NCBI RefSeq assembly: GCF_035920345.1
Contig: NZ_CP109149.1
Span: forward strand, 744,001-808,000
DNA length: 64,000 nt
From: Nocardia vinacea
GTDB lineage: Bacteria > Actinomycetota > Actinomycetes > Mycobacteriales > Mycobacteriaceae
Direction: 5' to 3'
Part shown: positions 24,703 to 34,567 of the stretch, in pieces
Layout of the letters: every line of letters starts with the position of its first letter
Position numbering within the stretch: position 1 is the first letter of the stretch
Position numbers and translations under genes: made by a program
The notes under the pieces: model-generated
Databases searched by the model: none
Told to the model about the DNA's origin: nothing
The model's input: the letters and a program-made list of their open reading frames with translations, nothing else

Positions 24703-26259
24703 ATGCCGGATACCACGCAGTTACCGCCCGTGGAGCTGGACGGGCCGCTGACCGTCGAACGCATCGTCGCCGTTGCCCGCGACGGCGCGGAAGTTCGATT
24801 CAGCGAGGCCGCCGAGAAGCGGCTGACCTACGCGCGCCAGCATGTCGACGCGCTGGCGGCGGGCACGGTCCCGACCTACGGCGTCTCGACCGGCTTCGGT
24901 GCACTGGCCACCCGCCACATTCCGCCGGAGAGCCGGGCCGCGCTACAGCGGTCGCTGATCCGCTCGCATGCCGCGGGCGCGGGCGCGGCGGTCGAGACCG
25001 AGGTAGTGCGCGCCATGATGCTGCTGCGGCTGCGCACGTTGGCCACCGGACATACCGGTGTGCGACCGGAGACGGCGCTCACCTTGGCCGCGTTGATCAA
25101 TGCGGGCATTACGCCGGTGGTGCACGAGTTCGGATCGCTCGGCTGCTCCGGCGATCTCGCGCCACTGGCTGCGGTCGCACTGGCGCTGATGGGGGAGGGG
25201 GAGGTCACGGACTCCGCTGGCAATGTGGTTACGGCGGCAGAAGCCTTGCACGCCAAGGGAATCAAGCCGGTGACCCTTGCCGAGAAAGAAGGGCTCGCGC
25301 TCACCAACGGCACGGACGGCATGCTGGGCATGCTGGCGCTCGCGATCAATGACCTGCGCCAACTGCTCGACGTCGCCGATATCACCGCCGCCATGAGCGT
25401 GGAGGCGCTGCTCGGCACCGACCGGGTCTTCGCCGATGATCTACAGGCGCTGCGCCCGCATCCCGGCCAAGCCCGCTCGGCACGGCGCATGGCGGCCGCG
25501 CTCGCGGGATCGGAAATCGTTGCCAGCCACCGGGGTCCGGACTGCAACCGGGTGCAGGACGCGTATTCATTGCGTTGCGCACCGCAGGTGCACGGCGCCG
25601 CCCGCGACACCCTCACGCACGCCGAACTGGTCGCCGAGCGCGAAATGGCCTCGGCGATCGACAATCCCGTCGTGCTCGCCGATGGCAGATTGGAATCCAA
25701 CGGCAACTTCCACGGTGCTCCGGTGGCGTATGTGCTGGACTTCCTGGCCATTCCGGTCGCCGATGTAGCGAGCATGGCCGAGCGGCGCACCGACCGGATG
25801 CTGGATGTCGCACGCTCACACGGCCTGCCGGCCTTCCTCGCGGCCGATCCGGGGGTCGATTCCGGTCACATGATCGCGCAGTACACCCAGGCGGGAATCG
25901 TCAGCGAGCTCAAGCGCCTCGCGATGCCGGCCTCGGTGGATTCGATTCCGAGCAGCGCGATGCAGGAAGACCATGTGTCGATGGGCTGGTCGGCCGCGCG
26001 CAAATTGCGCAGGGCCGTCGACGGGCTGGTTACCGTGCTCGCCGTCGAATATCTCACGGCTGCAAGGGCATTGGACTTGCGATCCCCGCTGCGTCCCGGC
26101 CCGGCAACCGCGGCCGCCCGCGCTCTGCTTCGCACCGAGGTCGACGGCCCGGGACCGGACCGGCACCTCGCCCCGGAAATCGCCGCCGCTACGGAACTTA
26201 TTCGTTCCGGCGAACTGCTGGCCGCGGTCACACCCCACCTCGACACCTCAGGAAAGTGA
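24703..26259 (+). CDS. hutH: Histidine ammonia-lyase
   Basis: 518 residues, the usual length. It removes ammonia from L-histidine to give urocanate, the first step of the pathway. The active-site loop is FGSLGCSGDLAPLAA with Cys148-Ser149-Gly150 in the place of the common Ala-Ser-Gly that cyclises to the MIO cofactor; Cys at the first position should still permit MIO formation. Also present are YGVSTGFGALA with the catalytic Tyr, LTNGTDGMLG, QDAYSLRCAPQVHG and SNGNFHG. ATG 24703 gives the normal N-terminus; longer in-frame readings run into the regulator. It is first in the plus-strand hut cluster. Confidence 0.96.
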   Translation: MPDTTQLPPVELDGPLTVERIVAVARDGAEVRFSEAAEKRLTYARQHVDALAAGTVPTYGVSTGFGALATRHIPPESRAALQRSLIRSHAAGAGAAVETEVVRAMMLLRLRTLATGHTGVRPETALTLAALINAGITPVVHEFGSLGCSGDLAPLAAVALALMGEGEVTDSAGNVVTAAEALHAKGIKPVTLAEKEGLALTNGTDGMLGMLALAINDLRQLLDVADITAAMSVEALLGTDRVFADDLQALRPHPGQARSARRMAAALAGSEIVASHRGPDCNRVQDAYSLRCAPQVHGAARDTLTHAELVAEREMASAIDNPVVLADGRLESNGNFHGAPVAYVLDFLAIPVADVASMAERRTDRMLDVARSHGLPAFLAADPGVDSGHMIAQYTQAGIVSELKRLAMPASVDSIPSSAMQEDHVSMGWSAARKLRRAVDGLVTVLAVEYLTAARALDLRSPLRPGPATAAARALLRTEVDGPGPDRHLAPEIAAATELIRSGELLAAVTPHLDTSGK

Positions 26260-26399
26260 GCTCCCTTGCCAACACCCGAAGCAATCCGGTTCCCGCATAG
26301 CGAATCGGGCTCGTGCACATGGTCATACGAGGTCACCAGTAGCTATGCGACACCGACCTGCGGGGCGGACGGAAAATTCGTTGATATGGAGGCAATCCG

Positions 26400-28052
26400 A
26401 TGACACGGACAGTACGCGCGGCACGTGGCACGCAACTGACGGCCAAGAACTGGCAGACCGAGGGCGCACTCCGGATGCTGCAGAACAATCTCGATCCCGA
26501 GGTGGCGGAGCGCCCGCAGGACTTGGTCGTGTACGGCGGCACCGGTAAGGCGGCGCGGAACTGGGCAAGCTTCGATGCGATCAGCCGCACGCTCACCACA
26601 CTCGAGGCCGATGAGACCCTGCTGGTTCAGTCGGGTAAGCCCGTCGGCGTATTCCGGACGCACGAATGGGCGCCGCGGGTGTTGATCGCCAATTCGAATC
26701 TGGTGGGGGACTGGGCGACCTGGCCCGAGTTCCGCAGACTGGAATCGCTCGGCCTCACCATGTACGGCCAGATGACCGCGGGTTCGTGGATCTACATCGG
26801 CACCCAGGGCATTCTGCAGGGCACCTACGAGACCTTCGCCGCCGTGGCGGATAAGCGTTTCGGCGGCACCCTCGCCGGAACCCTCACGCTCACAGCGGGA
26901 TTGGGTGGCATGGGCGGTGCGCAGCCGCTGGCCGTCACCATGAACGGCGGTGTCGCCCTGGTCGTCGAATGCGATCCGGCCCGTGCCGAGCGGCGGGTGC
27001 ACGACCGCTATCTCGACGAGATCGCCACCGATTTCGATGATGCGGTGCGCCGGGTCTCGAAAGCACGTACGGAGCGAAAGGCATTGTCGGTCGGTCTGAT
27101 CGGCAATGCCTCCGAGGTGCTGCCGAGGCTGTTGGCGGCAGGAGTCGAGATCGATATCGTCACCGACCAGACCTCGGCGCACGACCCCCTCGCGTACCTG
27201 CCGCGCGGTGTCGCACTCGAAGACTGGGCCGATTACGCCGCGAAGAAGCCCGACGAATTCACCGATCGCTCCCGCGAATCCATGGCCGAACACGTCGATG
27301 CGATGCTCGGGTTTCTCGATCGCGGCGCCGAGGTCTTCGACTACGGCAATTCACTGCGCGGCGAGGCGAAACTCGGTGGCTGCGAACGGGCCTTCGACTT
27401 CCCGGGATTCGTGCCCGCCTACATCCGGCCGCTGTTCTGTGAGGGCAAGGGGCCGTTCCGTTGGGCCGCGCTCTCCGGTGATCCGGCGGATATCGCCGCG
27501 ACCGATCGCGCCATGCTGGAACTGTTCCCGGAGAACGAATCCCTGCGTCGATGGATCACCATGGCCGGGGAAAGCATTGCCTACCAAGGACTTCCGGCCC
27601 GCATCTGCTGGCTCGGCTACGGTGAACGGCACCTCGCCGGACTCCGCTTCAACGAGATGGTCGCCAACGGCGAGTTGCAGGCTCCGGTGGTGATCGGCCG
27701 TGACCACCTCGACTCCGGTAGTGTCGCCTCGCCGTATCGCGAAACCGAGGCCATGGCCGATGGATCCGATGCCATTGCCGACTGGCCGCTGCTCAACGCA
27801 CTGGTCAACACCGCTTCGGGCGCGAGCTGGGTATCGATCCACCACGGTGGTGGCGTCGGCATGGGCCGGTCCATCCACGCCGGACAGGTCTGTGTCGCCG
27901 ACGGAACCGCGTTGGCCGGACAGAAGATCGAGCGTGTGCTCACCAATGACCCCGGTATGGGCGTCATTCGGCATGTGGATGCCGGGTACGAGCGGGCCGG
28001 CGCGGTCGCCGAGCAGCGTGGCGTGCGAATCCCCATGCAGGAGAACAAGTGA
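26400..28052 (+). CDS. hutU: Urocanate hydratase
   Basis: 550 residues. It converts urocanate to 4-imidazolone-5-propionate with NAD+ as an electrophile. Diagnostic elements: [20 protein letters not shown] at the N-terminus, [12 protein letters not shown], the NAD-binding [15 protein letters not shown], the conserved cysteine Cys403 in [12 protein letters not shown], and [18 protein letters not shown] near the end. GGAGG precedes ATG 26400. A 140-bp gap from hutH holds no gene. Its stop overlaps the GTG of the M20 hydrolase by four bases (GTGA), so those two are coupled. Confidence 0.97.
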   Translation: MTRTVRAARGTQLTAKNWQTEGALRMLQNNLDPEVAERPQDLVVYGGTGKAARNWASFDAISRTLTTLEADETLLVQSGKPVGVFRTHEWAPRVLIANSNLVGDWATWPEFRRLESLGLTMYGQMTAGSWIYIGTQGILQGTYETFAAVADKRFGGTLAGTLTLTAGLGGMGGAQPLAVTMNGGVALVVECDPARAERRVHDRYLDEIATDFDDAVRRVSKARTERKALSVGLIGNASEVLPRLLAAGVEIDIVTDQTSAHDPLAYLPRGVALEDWADYAAKKPDEFTDRSRESMAEHVDAMLGFLDRGAEVFDYGNSLRGEAKLGGCERAFDFPGFVPAYIRPLFCEGKGPFRWAALSGDPADIAATDRAMLELFPENESLRRWITMAGESIAYQGLPARICWLGYGERHLAGLRFNEMVANGELQAPVVIGRDHLDSGSVASPYRETEAMADGSDAIADWPLLNALVNTASGASWVSIHHGGGVGMGRSIHAGQVCVADGTALAGQKIERVLTNDPGMGVIRHVDAGYERAGAVAEQRGVRIPMQENK

Positions 28053-29248
28053 CAGCGAACGGCCTGCTCGCCGAAATTGCCGATGTGGGCCGGGATACGC
28101 GGCGCGGCGGATACTCTCGACACGCCTTCGACCGTGCCGAACTGGAATTGCGGGACTGGTTCATCGAGCAGGCGGCCCGGCGCAGTCTGGATGTGACGAC
28201 CGACCGCAACGGGAACATCTGGGCGTGGTGGGGGAGGCCCGGTTCCGGTGCGGTGGTCACTGGGAGTCATCTGGACTCGGTGCCCGGCGGCGGCGCATTC
28301 GACGGACCGCTCGGGGTGACGAGCGCCCTCGCCGCCGTGGATATCCTGCGCGCCAAGGGCTTCACTCCCGCGAAGCCGCTTGCGCTATTGGTGTTCGCGG
28401 AGGAGGAGGGCGGACGTTTCGGTGTGCCGTGTCTGGGATCCAGACTGCTCACCGGTGCCATCGACGCCGACCGCGCCCGCGGACTGCGGGACGCCGCCGG
28501 GATCACCTTCGCCGAGGCCGCGGCCAACGCGGGGCAGGACCCGGATAGATTCGGCGCAGATCCCGAGGCGCTCGCCAGCATCGGCTGCTTCGTCGAATTG
28601 CATGTCGAACAGGGACGCGGGCTGATCGACCTGGACAGCGCGGTCGCCACCGGCAGCAGCATCATCGCGCACGGCCGCTACCGGTTCTCCTTCACCGGAC
28701 AGGGCAATCACGCGGGCGCGACACGCATACCCGACCGCCACGATCCGATGCTGCCCGCGGCCGCTGTGATCGCGGCTGCCCGCCGGGTTGCCGCGGCTAC
28801 CGACGATGCCAGGGCCACCGTCGGCAAGCTGATACCCACACCGGGCGGCACGAATGTCATTGCCTCGACGGTGGATCTGTGGCTGGATGCGCGCGTCGCC
28901 GGAGACGGACGCACCGCCGCATTGGTCGAGGATATCGCCGGATTCGCACGCGAGGCCGCGGCTGCCGAGGGCTGCGAGGTCACCGTGACCGAGGAATCTT
29001 ATTCCGACGATGTCGTTTTCGACGAGACGCTGCGGGGCCGAATGGACGCGGTACTCGGCGGCGTGCCCGCCCTGCCGACCGGCGCGGGGCACGACGCGGG
29101 CATTCTGGCCGCGCACGTGCCATCCGGCATGCTCTATGTGCGCAATCCGACCGGTATCAGCCATGCGCCGCAGGAGTATTCGGAACCGGCGGATGTGGAC
29201 TTCGGTGCCGAGAGCCTGGCTCGTGTGCTCGAGGACTTGGCGAAATGA
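28049..29248 (+). CDS. M20-family Zn amidohydrolase, candidate N-formylglutamate deformylase of the hut pathway
   Basis: 399 residues of the allantoate amidohydrolase / N-carbamoyl-L-amino-acid hydrolase group. Metal ligands are visible: [19 protein letters not shown] (His, Asp), [10 protein letters not shown] (Glu), [10 protein letters not shown] (His) and GISHAPQEY (His). [11 protein letters not shown] is also conserved. GTG 28049 overlaps the hutU stop. Known family members hydrolyse allantoate or N-carbamoyl amino acids. Here it lies between hutU and hutF, and HutF makes N-formyl-L-glutamate, which needs a deformylase to yield glutamate and formate. No HutG is present in the cluster, so this enzyme probably fills the step. 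Some annotation schemes recognise such an alternative deformylase; direct proof here is lacking. Confidence 0.88.
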   Translation: MTANGLLAEIADVGRDTRRGGYSRHAFDRAELELRDWFIEQAARRSLDVTTDRNGNIWAWWGRPGSGAVVTGSHLDSVPGGGAFDGPLGVTSALAAVDILRAKGFTPAKPLALLVFAEEEGGRFGVPCLGSRLLTGAIDADRARGLRDAAGITFAEAAANAGQDPDRFGADPEALASIGCFVELHVEQGRGLIDLDSAVATGSSIIAHGRYRFSFTGQGNHAGATRIPDRHDPMLPAAAVIAAARRVAAATDDARATVGKLIPTPGGTNVIASTVDLWLDARVAGDGRTAALVEDIAGFAREAAAAEGCEVTVTEESYSDDVVFDETLRGRMDAVLGGVPALPTGAGHDAGILAAHVPSGMLYVRNPTGISHAPQEYSEPADVDFGAESLARVLEDLAK

Positions 29249-29325
29249 GCGCGGATCACTGGGCGCGCGTTCAGATGTCGTATCGGCGCGACCGGAATCC
29301 GATGTGCGGGAGTTCGGCCAAATGA
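29245..29325 (+). CDS. 26-residue ORF bridging the M20 hydrolase and hutF
   Basis: ATG 29245 overlaps the TGA of the M20 gene (ATGA), and its own TGA overlaps the hutF ATG at 29322 in the same way. The peptide ([20 protein letters not shown]..., basic, one Cys) is not recognised. It has no ribosome site of its own, so it could only be read by ribosomes finishing the M20 gene, which would then be delivered to hutF. It may be a coupling bridge without a functional product, or chance. Confidence 0.35.
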   Translation: MSADHWARVQMSYRRDRNPMCGSSAK

Positions 29326-30626
29326 GCGTCTATTGGGCCGAATATGCCTGGCTACCAGACGGATTGGCCGAGCGGGTGACGATCGATGTCGCCGGATCGA
29401 CGATCCGCTCGGTGGCCCGGGGAACCGAGCCGAATGGAAATGTGTTGCACGGCTTGACCGTTCCCGGTTTCGCGAATGCGCATTCACACGCTTTCCATCG
29501 CGCCTTGCGCGGGCGTACCCACCATGGCCCGGGCTCGTTCTGGACGTGGCGGGAACGTATGTACGCGGTCGCAGATCGACTGGATCCCGACTCCTACTAC
29601 CGGCTGGCACGCGGGGTCTACGCGGAGATGGTGCTTGCCGGTTACACCAGCGTCGGCGAATTCCACTATCTGCATCACGCACCCGGCGGCGTGGCCTATA
29701 CCGATCCGAATGCGATGAGCGCCGCCCTGGCCGCGGCGGCACAGGACGCCGGAATACGGCTTACTCTGCTCGATACCTGCTATCTCAATGGCGGATTCGG
29801 TCAGCAGCCGGACGAACATCAGCGTCGCTTCAGTGATGGTGATGCGGCGGCCTGGGCCGAGCGATCCGCCGCATTCAAGCCGGAATCGGAGTTGGTGCGC
29901 ACGGGTGTGGCCGCACATTCGGTGCGCGCGGTGCCCCCGCGAGCACTGGCCGTGGTCGCCCAGCAGGCCGACGGTCGGCCGGTGCACGTCCACCTCTCCG
30001 AACAACCCGCCGAGAATCTTGATTGCCTTGCTGCACACGGGCTTACGCCGACCGCGCTGTTGGCAGATAGCGGGTTGCTCGGGCCGGATACGGTGGCCGT
30101 GCATGCCACGCATATGAGCACCGCCGATATCCAGATGCTGGCCGACGCAAGGTCACGGGCATGCTTCTGCCCGACCACCGAACGCGATCTCGGCGACGGC
30201 ATCGGCCCCGCCCGCGAACTTCTCGATGCCGGAGTCCGGCTGTGCCTCGGCACTGACAGTCACGCGGTCGTCGACGGCTTCGAAGAGTGGCGTGCGCTGG
30301 AGTTGAACGAACGTCTCGCCTCCCACACCCGCGGACGATTCGAGATTGCGGAGTTGTTCGGTGCGGCAACAGATCACGAATCGATCGGCTGGCCGGAAGT
30401 AGGTCGCATCGAAGCGGGTGCGGCGGCCGATCTGGTCACCGTCGATCTCGACTCGATCCGGACCGCGGGCACCGAACCAGCGGCCGCACTGTTCGCCGCC
30501 TCGGCCACCGATATCCGCGAGGTGCTGATCGCCGGTCGGCAGGTGGTCTCCGAAGGCCGTCATGTATCGGTGGAAAGTCCCGAAATTATTCTGCGCGAAG
30601 AGATTCGGGCCTTGTGCACACCGTGA
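29322..30626 (+). CDS. hutF: Formimidoylglutamate deiminase
   Basis: 434 residues of the amidohydrolase superfamily. It hydrolyses N-formimino-L-glutamate to N-formyl-L-glutamate and ammonia. Metal site: [19 protein letters not shown] (HxH), [21 protein letters not shown] and [10 protein letters not shown] (Asp). [17 protein letters not shown] and the [13 protein letters not shown] loop are typical of HutF. ATG 29322 keeps the family N-terminus ([14 protein letters not shown]); longer in-frame readings extend into the M20 gene. It defines the five-step hut variant that releases formate rather than formamide. Confidence 0.93.
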   Translation: MSVYWAEYAWLPDGLAERVTIDVAGSTIRSVARGTEPNGNVLHGLTVPGFANAHSHAFHRALRGRTHHGPGSFWTWRERMYAVADRLDPDSYYRLARGVYAEMVLAGYTSVGEFHYLHHAPGGVAYTDPNAMSAALAAAAQDAGIRLTLLDTCYLNGGFGQQPDEHQRRFSDGDAAAWAERSAAFKPESELVRTGVAAHSVRAVPPRALAVVAQQADGRPVHVHLSEQPAENLDCLAAHGLTPTALLADSGLLGPDTVAVHATHMSTADIQMLADARSRACFCPTTERDLGDGIGPARELLDAGVRLCLGTDSHAVVDGFEEWRALELNERLASHTRGRFEIAELFGAATDHESIGWPEVGRIEAGAAADLVTVDLDSIRTAGTEPAAALFAASATDIREVLIAGRQVVSEGRHVSVESPEIILREEIRALCTP

Positions 30627-30675
30627 GCATTCGCGGAAACGAAAAGACAGAATCTCCACCGACAGAAAGGGCACC

Positions 30676-31845
30676 GTGTCGACCCTCATCACTGGAATCG
30701 GCGAGCTGACCACCAACGCCCCGGACGGCCCGCTGCACGATGCCGCAGTGGTGCTCGAGGGTGAACGCTTCGCCTGGATCGGCCCGGCGGGGTCCGCACC
30801 CGCCGCCGATGATCAGGTCGATATCGGCGGCCGCGCGGCGTTGCCCGGGTGGGTCGACAGCCACACCCACCTGGTCTTCGCCGGTGATCGCACCGCCGAA
30901 TTCGAGGCCAGAATGGCCGGTCAGCCCTACCGTGCCGGTGGTATCGCAACGACGGTCGCCGCCACCAGAAGTGCCTCGGACGAACAGCTTTCGGCCAACC
31001 TGCGCCGCCACGTCATCGAGGCCTACCGCCAGGGCACGACCTGCCTGGAGACCAAGACCGGATACGGTCTCAGCGTGCCCGACGAAGCACGCTCGGCCCG
31101 CATCGCCGCCGCCATCGCCGACGAAGTGACCTACCTCGGCGCACACTTGGTGCCGCCCGGTGCCGATGCCGAAACCTACGTGGACCTGGTCTGCGGCGAT
31201 ATGCTCGACGCGGTCGCACCGCATGTGCGCTGGGCCGACGTCTTCTGCGAGACAGGCGCTTTCGACGAGGATCAGTCCGATCGCGTCCTGCGCGCCGCCG
31301 CCGCACGCGGACTCGGTCTGCGCGTCCACGGCAACCAATTGGGCACCGGCCCCGGCGTGCAACTGGCCGTTCGGCACGGCGCGGCCAGCGTGGATCACTG
31401 CACCTACCTCACCGACGCCGATGTCGAGGCCCTCGCCGCCTCGGACACCGTCGCCACCGTCCTGCCCGCCTGTGACCTCTCCACCCGCCAACCCCTCGCT
31501 CCCGCCCGCGCACTGCTCGACGCGGGTGCGACCGTCGCACTGGCCACCAATGCCAATCCGGGCAGTTCCTACACCACATCGATGGCCTATTGCGTCGCAA
31601 CGGCCGTACTCCAGATGGGCCTCTCGATCGCCGAAGCGGTGTACGCGGCCACCGCAGCGGGCGCGAAAGCATTGCGCCGCGACGATGTCGGGGTCGTCGA
31701 AGTCGGTGCCCGAGCCGATCTGCAGGTGCTCGACGCCCCCTCGGCCACCCACATCGCCTACCGTCCGGGCGTGCCACTGACGCTGGCCGTCTGGCGCTCG
31801 GGACAACGCATATCGACGGCCGAATGGCCGAGTGTCACAGGATGA
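30676..31845 (+). CDS. hutI: Imidazolonepropionase
   Basis: 389 residues. It opens 4-imidazolone-5-propionate to N-formimino-L-glutamate in the cytoplasm. The metal site begins [16 protein letters not shown], and [46 protein letters not shown] and [15 protein letters not shown] are all HutI signatures. GTG 30676 is chosen because AAAGGG lies upstream and the product starts right at the beta-sandwich ([13 protein letters not shown]). It follows hutF by 49 bp and ends 19 bp from the convergent TetR gene. Although catalytically third, it is the last gene in the cluster. Confidence 0.96.
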   Translation: MSTLITGIGELTTNAPDGPLHDAAVVLEGERFAWIGPAGSAPAADDQVDIGGRAALPGWVDSHTHLVFAGDRTAEFEARMAGQPYRAGGIATTVAATRSASDEQLSANLRRHVIEAYRQGTTCLETKTGYGLSVPDEARSARIAAAIADEVTYLGAHLVPPGADAETYVDLVCGDMLDAVAPHVRWADVFCETGAFDEDQSDRVLRAAAARGLGLRVHGNQLGTGPGVQLAVRHGAASVDHCTYLTDADVEALAASDTVATVLPACDLSTRQPLAPARALLDAGATVALATNANPGSSYTTSMAYCVATAVLQMGLSIAEAVYAATAAGAKALRRDDVGVVEVGARADLQVLDAPSATHIAYRPGVPLTLAVWRSGQRISTAEWPSVTG

Positions 31846-31864
31846 TCGAGTGCGGCGCTGCGGC

Positions 31865-32515
31865 CTATGAGTTTTCGAGCGAGCGTAGCGCGGCATCCAC
31901 GAGAGTCGTTGCGGTGCGGGCACATACCTCGACAGCCTTATCGGGCTCGAGGCCGCGCACATCGATCAGCACGATGAACGCCTCCCAACCCACCACGAGC
32001 GCGATACTCGACACGAGATCGTCGAACTGCCGCTGGGGCAGGCGATCACGCAATGGTTCGAGCGCCCATTCGATCCAACGCACCCGACGATGCCCACGTC
32101 GTGGTGCGTCCTCCGCGGGTGGGTCGACGGTGAGCTTCACCAGCCGCCGCCCCATCGGTAGCAGCTCGGTGATCTCCGCACCCATCGCCCGCACCAGTTC
32201 GGCGATGCGTACGCGCGGGTCCGCGGAATGGATATTCGTCAGCGCCTCATCGGTATTCGCGCTGAGCAGGCCGATGGTGGCGTCGAGCATCAACTGGTCG
32301 AGAGTGGGGAAATGCAGGTAGACGGTGCGTCTGGACACGTCCGCAGCGGCGGCGATGTCGTTGACCGAGGGTTCGATGCCGCGGTTCAGCAGTGTCATGG
32401 AGGCGTCGACGATGGCCTTGCGGGTGCGTCGGCGCTGGGCGACGCGGCCCGAAGTGAGCTGGGCGGTTTCCTCGACCTGGGTGGTCTCGCTGCCCCGGGC
32501 GCGGTGCTCGGTCAT
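31865..32515 (-). CDS. TetR-family regulator
   Basis: 216 residues. The N-terminal HTH is RRRTRKAIVDASMTLLNRGIEPSVNDIAAAADVSRRTVYLHFPTLDQLMLDATIG. The C-terminal ligand domain is helical with no recognised specificity. It is divergent from a mini-ORF/hemerythrin unit, and a long dyad at 32568-32607 lies between them, 52 bp upstream of this ATG. It therefore probably represses both itself and the hemerythrin gene. ATG 32515 is followed directly by a basic arm. The inducer is unknown. Confidence 0.9.
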   Translation of the reverse strand: MTEHRARGSETTQVEETAQLTSGRVAQRRRTRKAIVDASMTLLNRGIEPSVNDIAAAADVSRRTVYLHFPTLDQLMLDATIGLLSANTDEALTNIHSADPRVRIAELVRAMGAEITELLPMGRRLVKLTVDPPAEDAPRRGHRRVRWIEWALEPLRDRLPQRQFDDLVSSIALVVGWEAFIVLIDVRGLEPDKAVEVCARTATTLVDAALRSLENS

Positions 32516-32567
32516 TCGCTGCGTGTCCTCCGAGTGACATCTTGACAGTGTTAGCTCGGCCAAAAGT

Positions 32568-32607
32568 ATACTAAGTTGCACTTATTGCACAGGAGTGCAT
32601 TTAGTAT
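32568..32607. promoter_or_regulatory. 40-bp dyad, candidate TetR operator of the hemerythrin unit
   Basis: Outer arms ATACTAA (32568-32574) and TTAGTAT (32601-32607) are perfectly inverted. Inner arms TGCACT (32577-32582) and AGTGCA (32594-32599) are also inverted, offset by one base. It ends 14 bp before the mini-ORF ATG and is the only AT-rich stretch between the divergent genes. Confidence 0.6.
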
Positions 32608-32620
32608 CGGGAGGAACTAA

Positions 32621-32665
32621 ATGGCTATCGGGGATCTTCTGTCTGCGCTGGAGCAGGTGTTATGA
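32621..32665 (+). CDS. 14-residue leader ORF coupled to the hemerythrin gene
   Basis: The peptide MAIGDLLSALEQVL is preceded by GGGAGG six bases before its ATG, a strong ribosome site. Its TGA lies inside the ATGA that starts the hemerythrin gene, whose own upstream sequence has only a weak site. The peptide looks like a short amphipathic helix. It may act only to deliver ribosomes to the hemerythrin start; a function of its own is unknown. Confidence 0.5.
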   Translation: MAIGDLLSALEQVL

Positions 32666-33351
32666 GCCGCCGGGCGGCCGAGTCGCCAGGTTGTGATACC
32701 CACGACATGGTGCTGGTGCACCGGGTGTTCCGACGCGAATTCCGTTTGCTGGCAGACATTGTCGAGGCGACCTCGCCCATGGATGCCGAACAGGTAGTGC
32801 GGGTGAGCGCACATGCGCGCGAGATGCTCGCCGCTCTGCATCATCATCACAGCAATGAGGACGAGCTGGTTTGGCCGAAACTGCGTTGGGCGGAACTGGA
32901 TTCGACGCTGGTCGACCTCATGCAGACCCAGCACGAAGAGGTCGATGCGCTCATGCGCCGCGTCGATTCCGAACTGTCCGAGTGGGAACATCAGGGCGGC
33001 GCGGAAACGGCGGATCTGCTGGTCGAGGGGTTACGCCGACTACATGAGGCGCTCACCGAACATCTTCGCCTGGAGGAAGATTCGGTACTGCCGATGGTGG
33101 CCGAGACCTTGACCGAGTCGGAGTGGGCCGAGCTCGGCAAGCGTGGTTTGGCATCGTTTTCGAAGGGGCGGGCGCTGGTATTCCTCGGTCATATCGCCGA
33201 GGAGGCCGATGAGCGTGAATGGTCGGAATTCGCCGGGCATATCCCGGCTCCTGTCCGGCTGCTGTATCGAGTATTCGGCCGCCGTGGCTATGCCAGGGAG
33301 ACCGCACTGCTGCGCCGCGATCTGCGCTCGGTCGGAAACGTTGTGAAATAA
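32662..33351 (+). CDS. Hemerythrin HHE-domain protein
   Basis: 229 residues. Metal-ligand patterns for a di-iron four-helix bundle are present: CDTHDMVLVHRVFRREF, MLAALHHHHSNEDELVWPKL, MQTQHEEVDALMRRV and LHEALTEHLRLEEDSVLPMV. The final ~70 residues (KGRALVFLGHIAEEAD, PAPVRLLYRVFGRRGYARE) are an extension often seen in actinobacterial HHE proteins. Such proteins bind oxygen, nitric oxide or iron, or sense redox state. It is coupled to the mini-ORF and divergent from the TetR gene, so its expression is likely inducible. Its stop is six bases from that of the convergent sugar dehydrogenase. Confidence 0.88.
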   Translation: MSRRAAESPGCDTHDMVLVHRVFRREFRLLADIVEATSPMDAEQVVRVSAHAREMLAALHHHHSNEDELVWPKLRWAELDSTLVDLMQTQHEEVDALMRRVDSELSEWEHQGGAETADLLVEGLRRLHEALTEHLRLEEDSVLPMVAETLTESEWAELGKRGLASFSKGRALVFLGHIAEEADEREWSEFAGHIPAPVRLLYRVFGRRGYARETALLRRDLRSVGNVVK

Positions 33352-33357
33352 GGGAAC

Positions 33358-34440
33358 TCAGCGCGCCGGGAAACGGATGATCCGATCATCACCGGCACGG
33401 ACGTCACCGCGGCCGTCCGTATTGGAGGTGGTCAGCCACAGTGCGCCGTCCGGGGCTATCGTCACCGTGCGCAGGCGGCCCAGGTCGGGCAACTGGGTCT
33501 GTGGTGTGCCCAGCGTGCCGTCGTGCAGTGGAACCGTCCACAGTCGTTCGCCGCGCAGCGCCGCGACATAGAGGGTGTCGCCGGAGATGGCAATGCCGGA
33601 CGGCGATGCCTCCGAAGGTTTCCAAATGACTTGGGGGTCGGTGAATCCCCGATCGGTGCCGCCTTTACCTTCGACGATCGGCCAGCCGTAGTTGCGGCCC
33701 GGCTCGATCAGATTGATCTCGTCGAAGGTGTTCTGGCCGAACTCCGCGGCGAAGAATCTGCCTGCCCGATCCCAAGCCAGACCTTGCACATTGCGGTGTC
33801 CCAGGCTGTACACCGGCGAACCGGACGTTGGATTGTCCGGTGCCGGAGCGCCATCGGGTGTCAGCCGCAGGATCTTGCCGTTGGGGCTCGCCGGATCCTG
33901 AGATCTGGCGCCCTGCCCCGCATCTCCGGTTCCGACATACAACATGCCGTCGGGCCCGAACGCGATCCGGCCGCCATTGTGGTTGCCGGCCTTGGCGAGA
34001 CCGGCGAAGATGACCTCCGGTTGCCCGTCGAGCCGGAACCGCACGATCCGATTGTCGTCGGCCGCGGTGAAATACGCATAGATATACCGTGTTTCGGCAT
34101 AGTCCGCCGCCACCGCGAGCCCGAGCAGACCGCCCTCGCCGCGCGCGACCACACCCGGAACCTCGTACACCTGCTCGGGCTCGCGTCCAGGCACCACCCG
34201 CAGGATTCGGCCGGTATCTCGCTCCGCGACCAGGGCACCACCATCAGGCAGAAAGGCCAGTCCCCACGGCACATCGATACCGTGCGCGATTTCCTCCCCC
34301 GCCGCCAGATCCGGCACCCCCGATGACGTGCTGGGCGCGGTGCTCGTGACAATGTCCGGCCCGGCGCCGGAATCGTTGCCGCATCCGGCCACCGCGCCGA
34401 CCATCAGCACGGCGATCGCGAGCTCGATGAATCTCCGCAT
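33358..34440 (-). CDS. PQQ-dependent sugar dehydrogenase-like lipoprotein
   Basis: 360 residues. It starts MRRFIELAIAVLMVGAVAGC, a lipoprotein signal with the Cys at ~20, and continues with a Thr/Ser-rich linker. The beta-propeller of the soluble glucose/sorbosone dehydrogenase family follows: VPWGLAFLPDGGALVAERDTG, GEGGLLGLAVAADYAE, AGNHNGGRIAFGPDGMLYVGTGD, GHRNVQGLAWD and GRNYGWPIVEG. The conserved His in GNHNGG is the catalytic-base region in relatives. It would act at the outer face of the membrane. No PQQ synthesis genes are in the window, so the cofactor source is unknown and the natural substrate unproven. Confidence 0.87.
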   Translation of the reverse strand: MRRFIELAIAVLMVGAVAGCGNDSGAGPDIVTSTAPSTSSGVPDLAAGEEIAHGIDVPWGLAFLPDGGALVAERDTGRILRVVPGREPEQVYEVPGVVARGEGGLLGLAVAADYAETRYIYAYFTAADDNRIVRFRLDGQPEVIFAGLAKAGNHNGGRIAFGPDGMLYVGTGDAGQGARSQDPASPNGKILRLTPDGAPAPDNPTSGSPVYSLGHRNVQGLAWDRAGRFFAAEFGQNTFDEINLIEPGRNYGWPIVEGKGGTDRGFTDPQVIWKPSEASPSGIAISGDTLYVAALRGERLWTVPLHDGTLGTPQTQLPDLGRLRTVTIAPDGALWLTTSNTDGRGDVRAGDDRIIRFPAR

Positions 34441-34567
34441 GCGTATCCCTCCGATTGATCATTCGGCGGTGCTGTCTCGATGGTGCCCGCTTACGTGCAG
34501 GTCCGCCATCCACCGCACCATCAGGGGCTACTGTCGAGGGCGGGATCCACCATGGGAGGGAAGGTAA

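Noticed and set aside
23764..26259. A much longer histidine ammonia-lyase frame starting before the IclR gene's end
   Set aside because: The extra 313 codons run antisense to the IclR gene and show no conserved sequence; ATG 24703 gives the normal HutH N-terminus.
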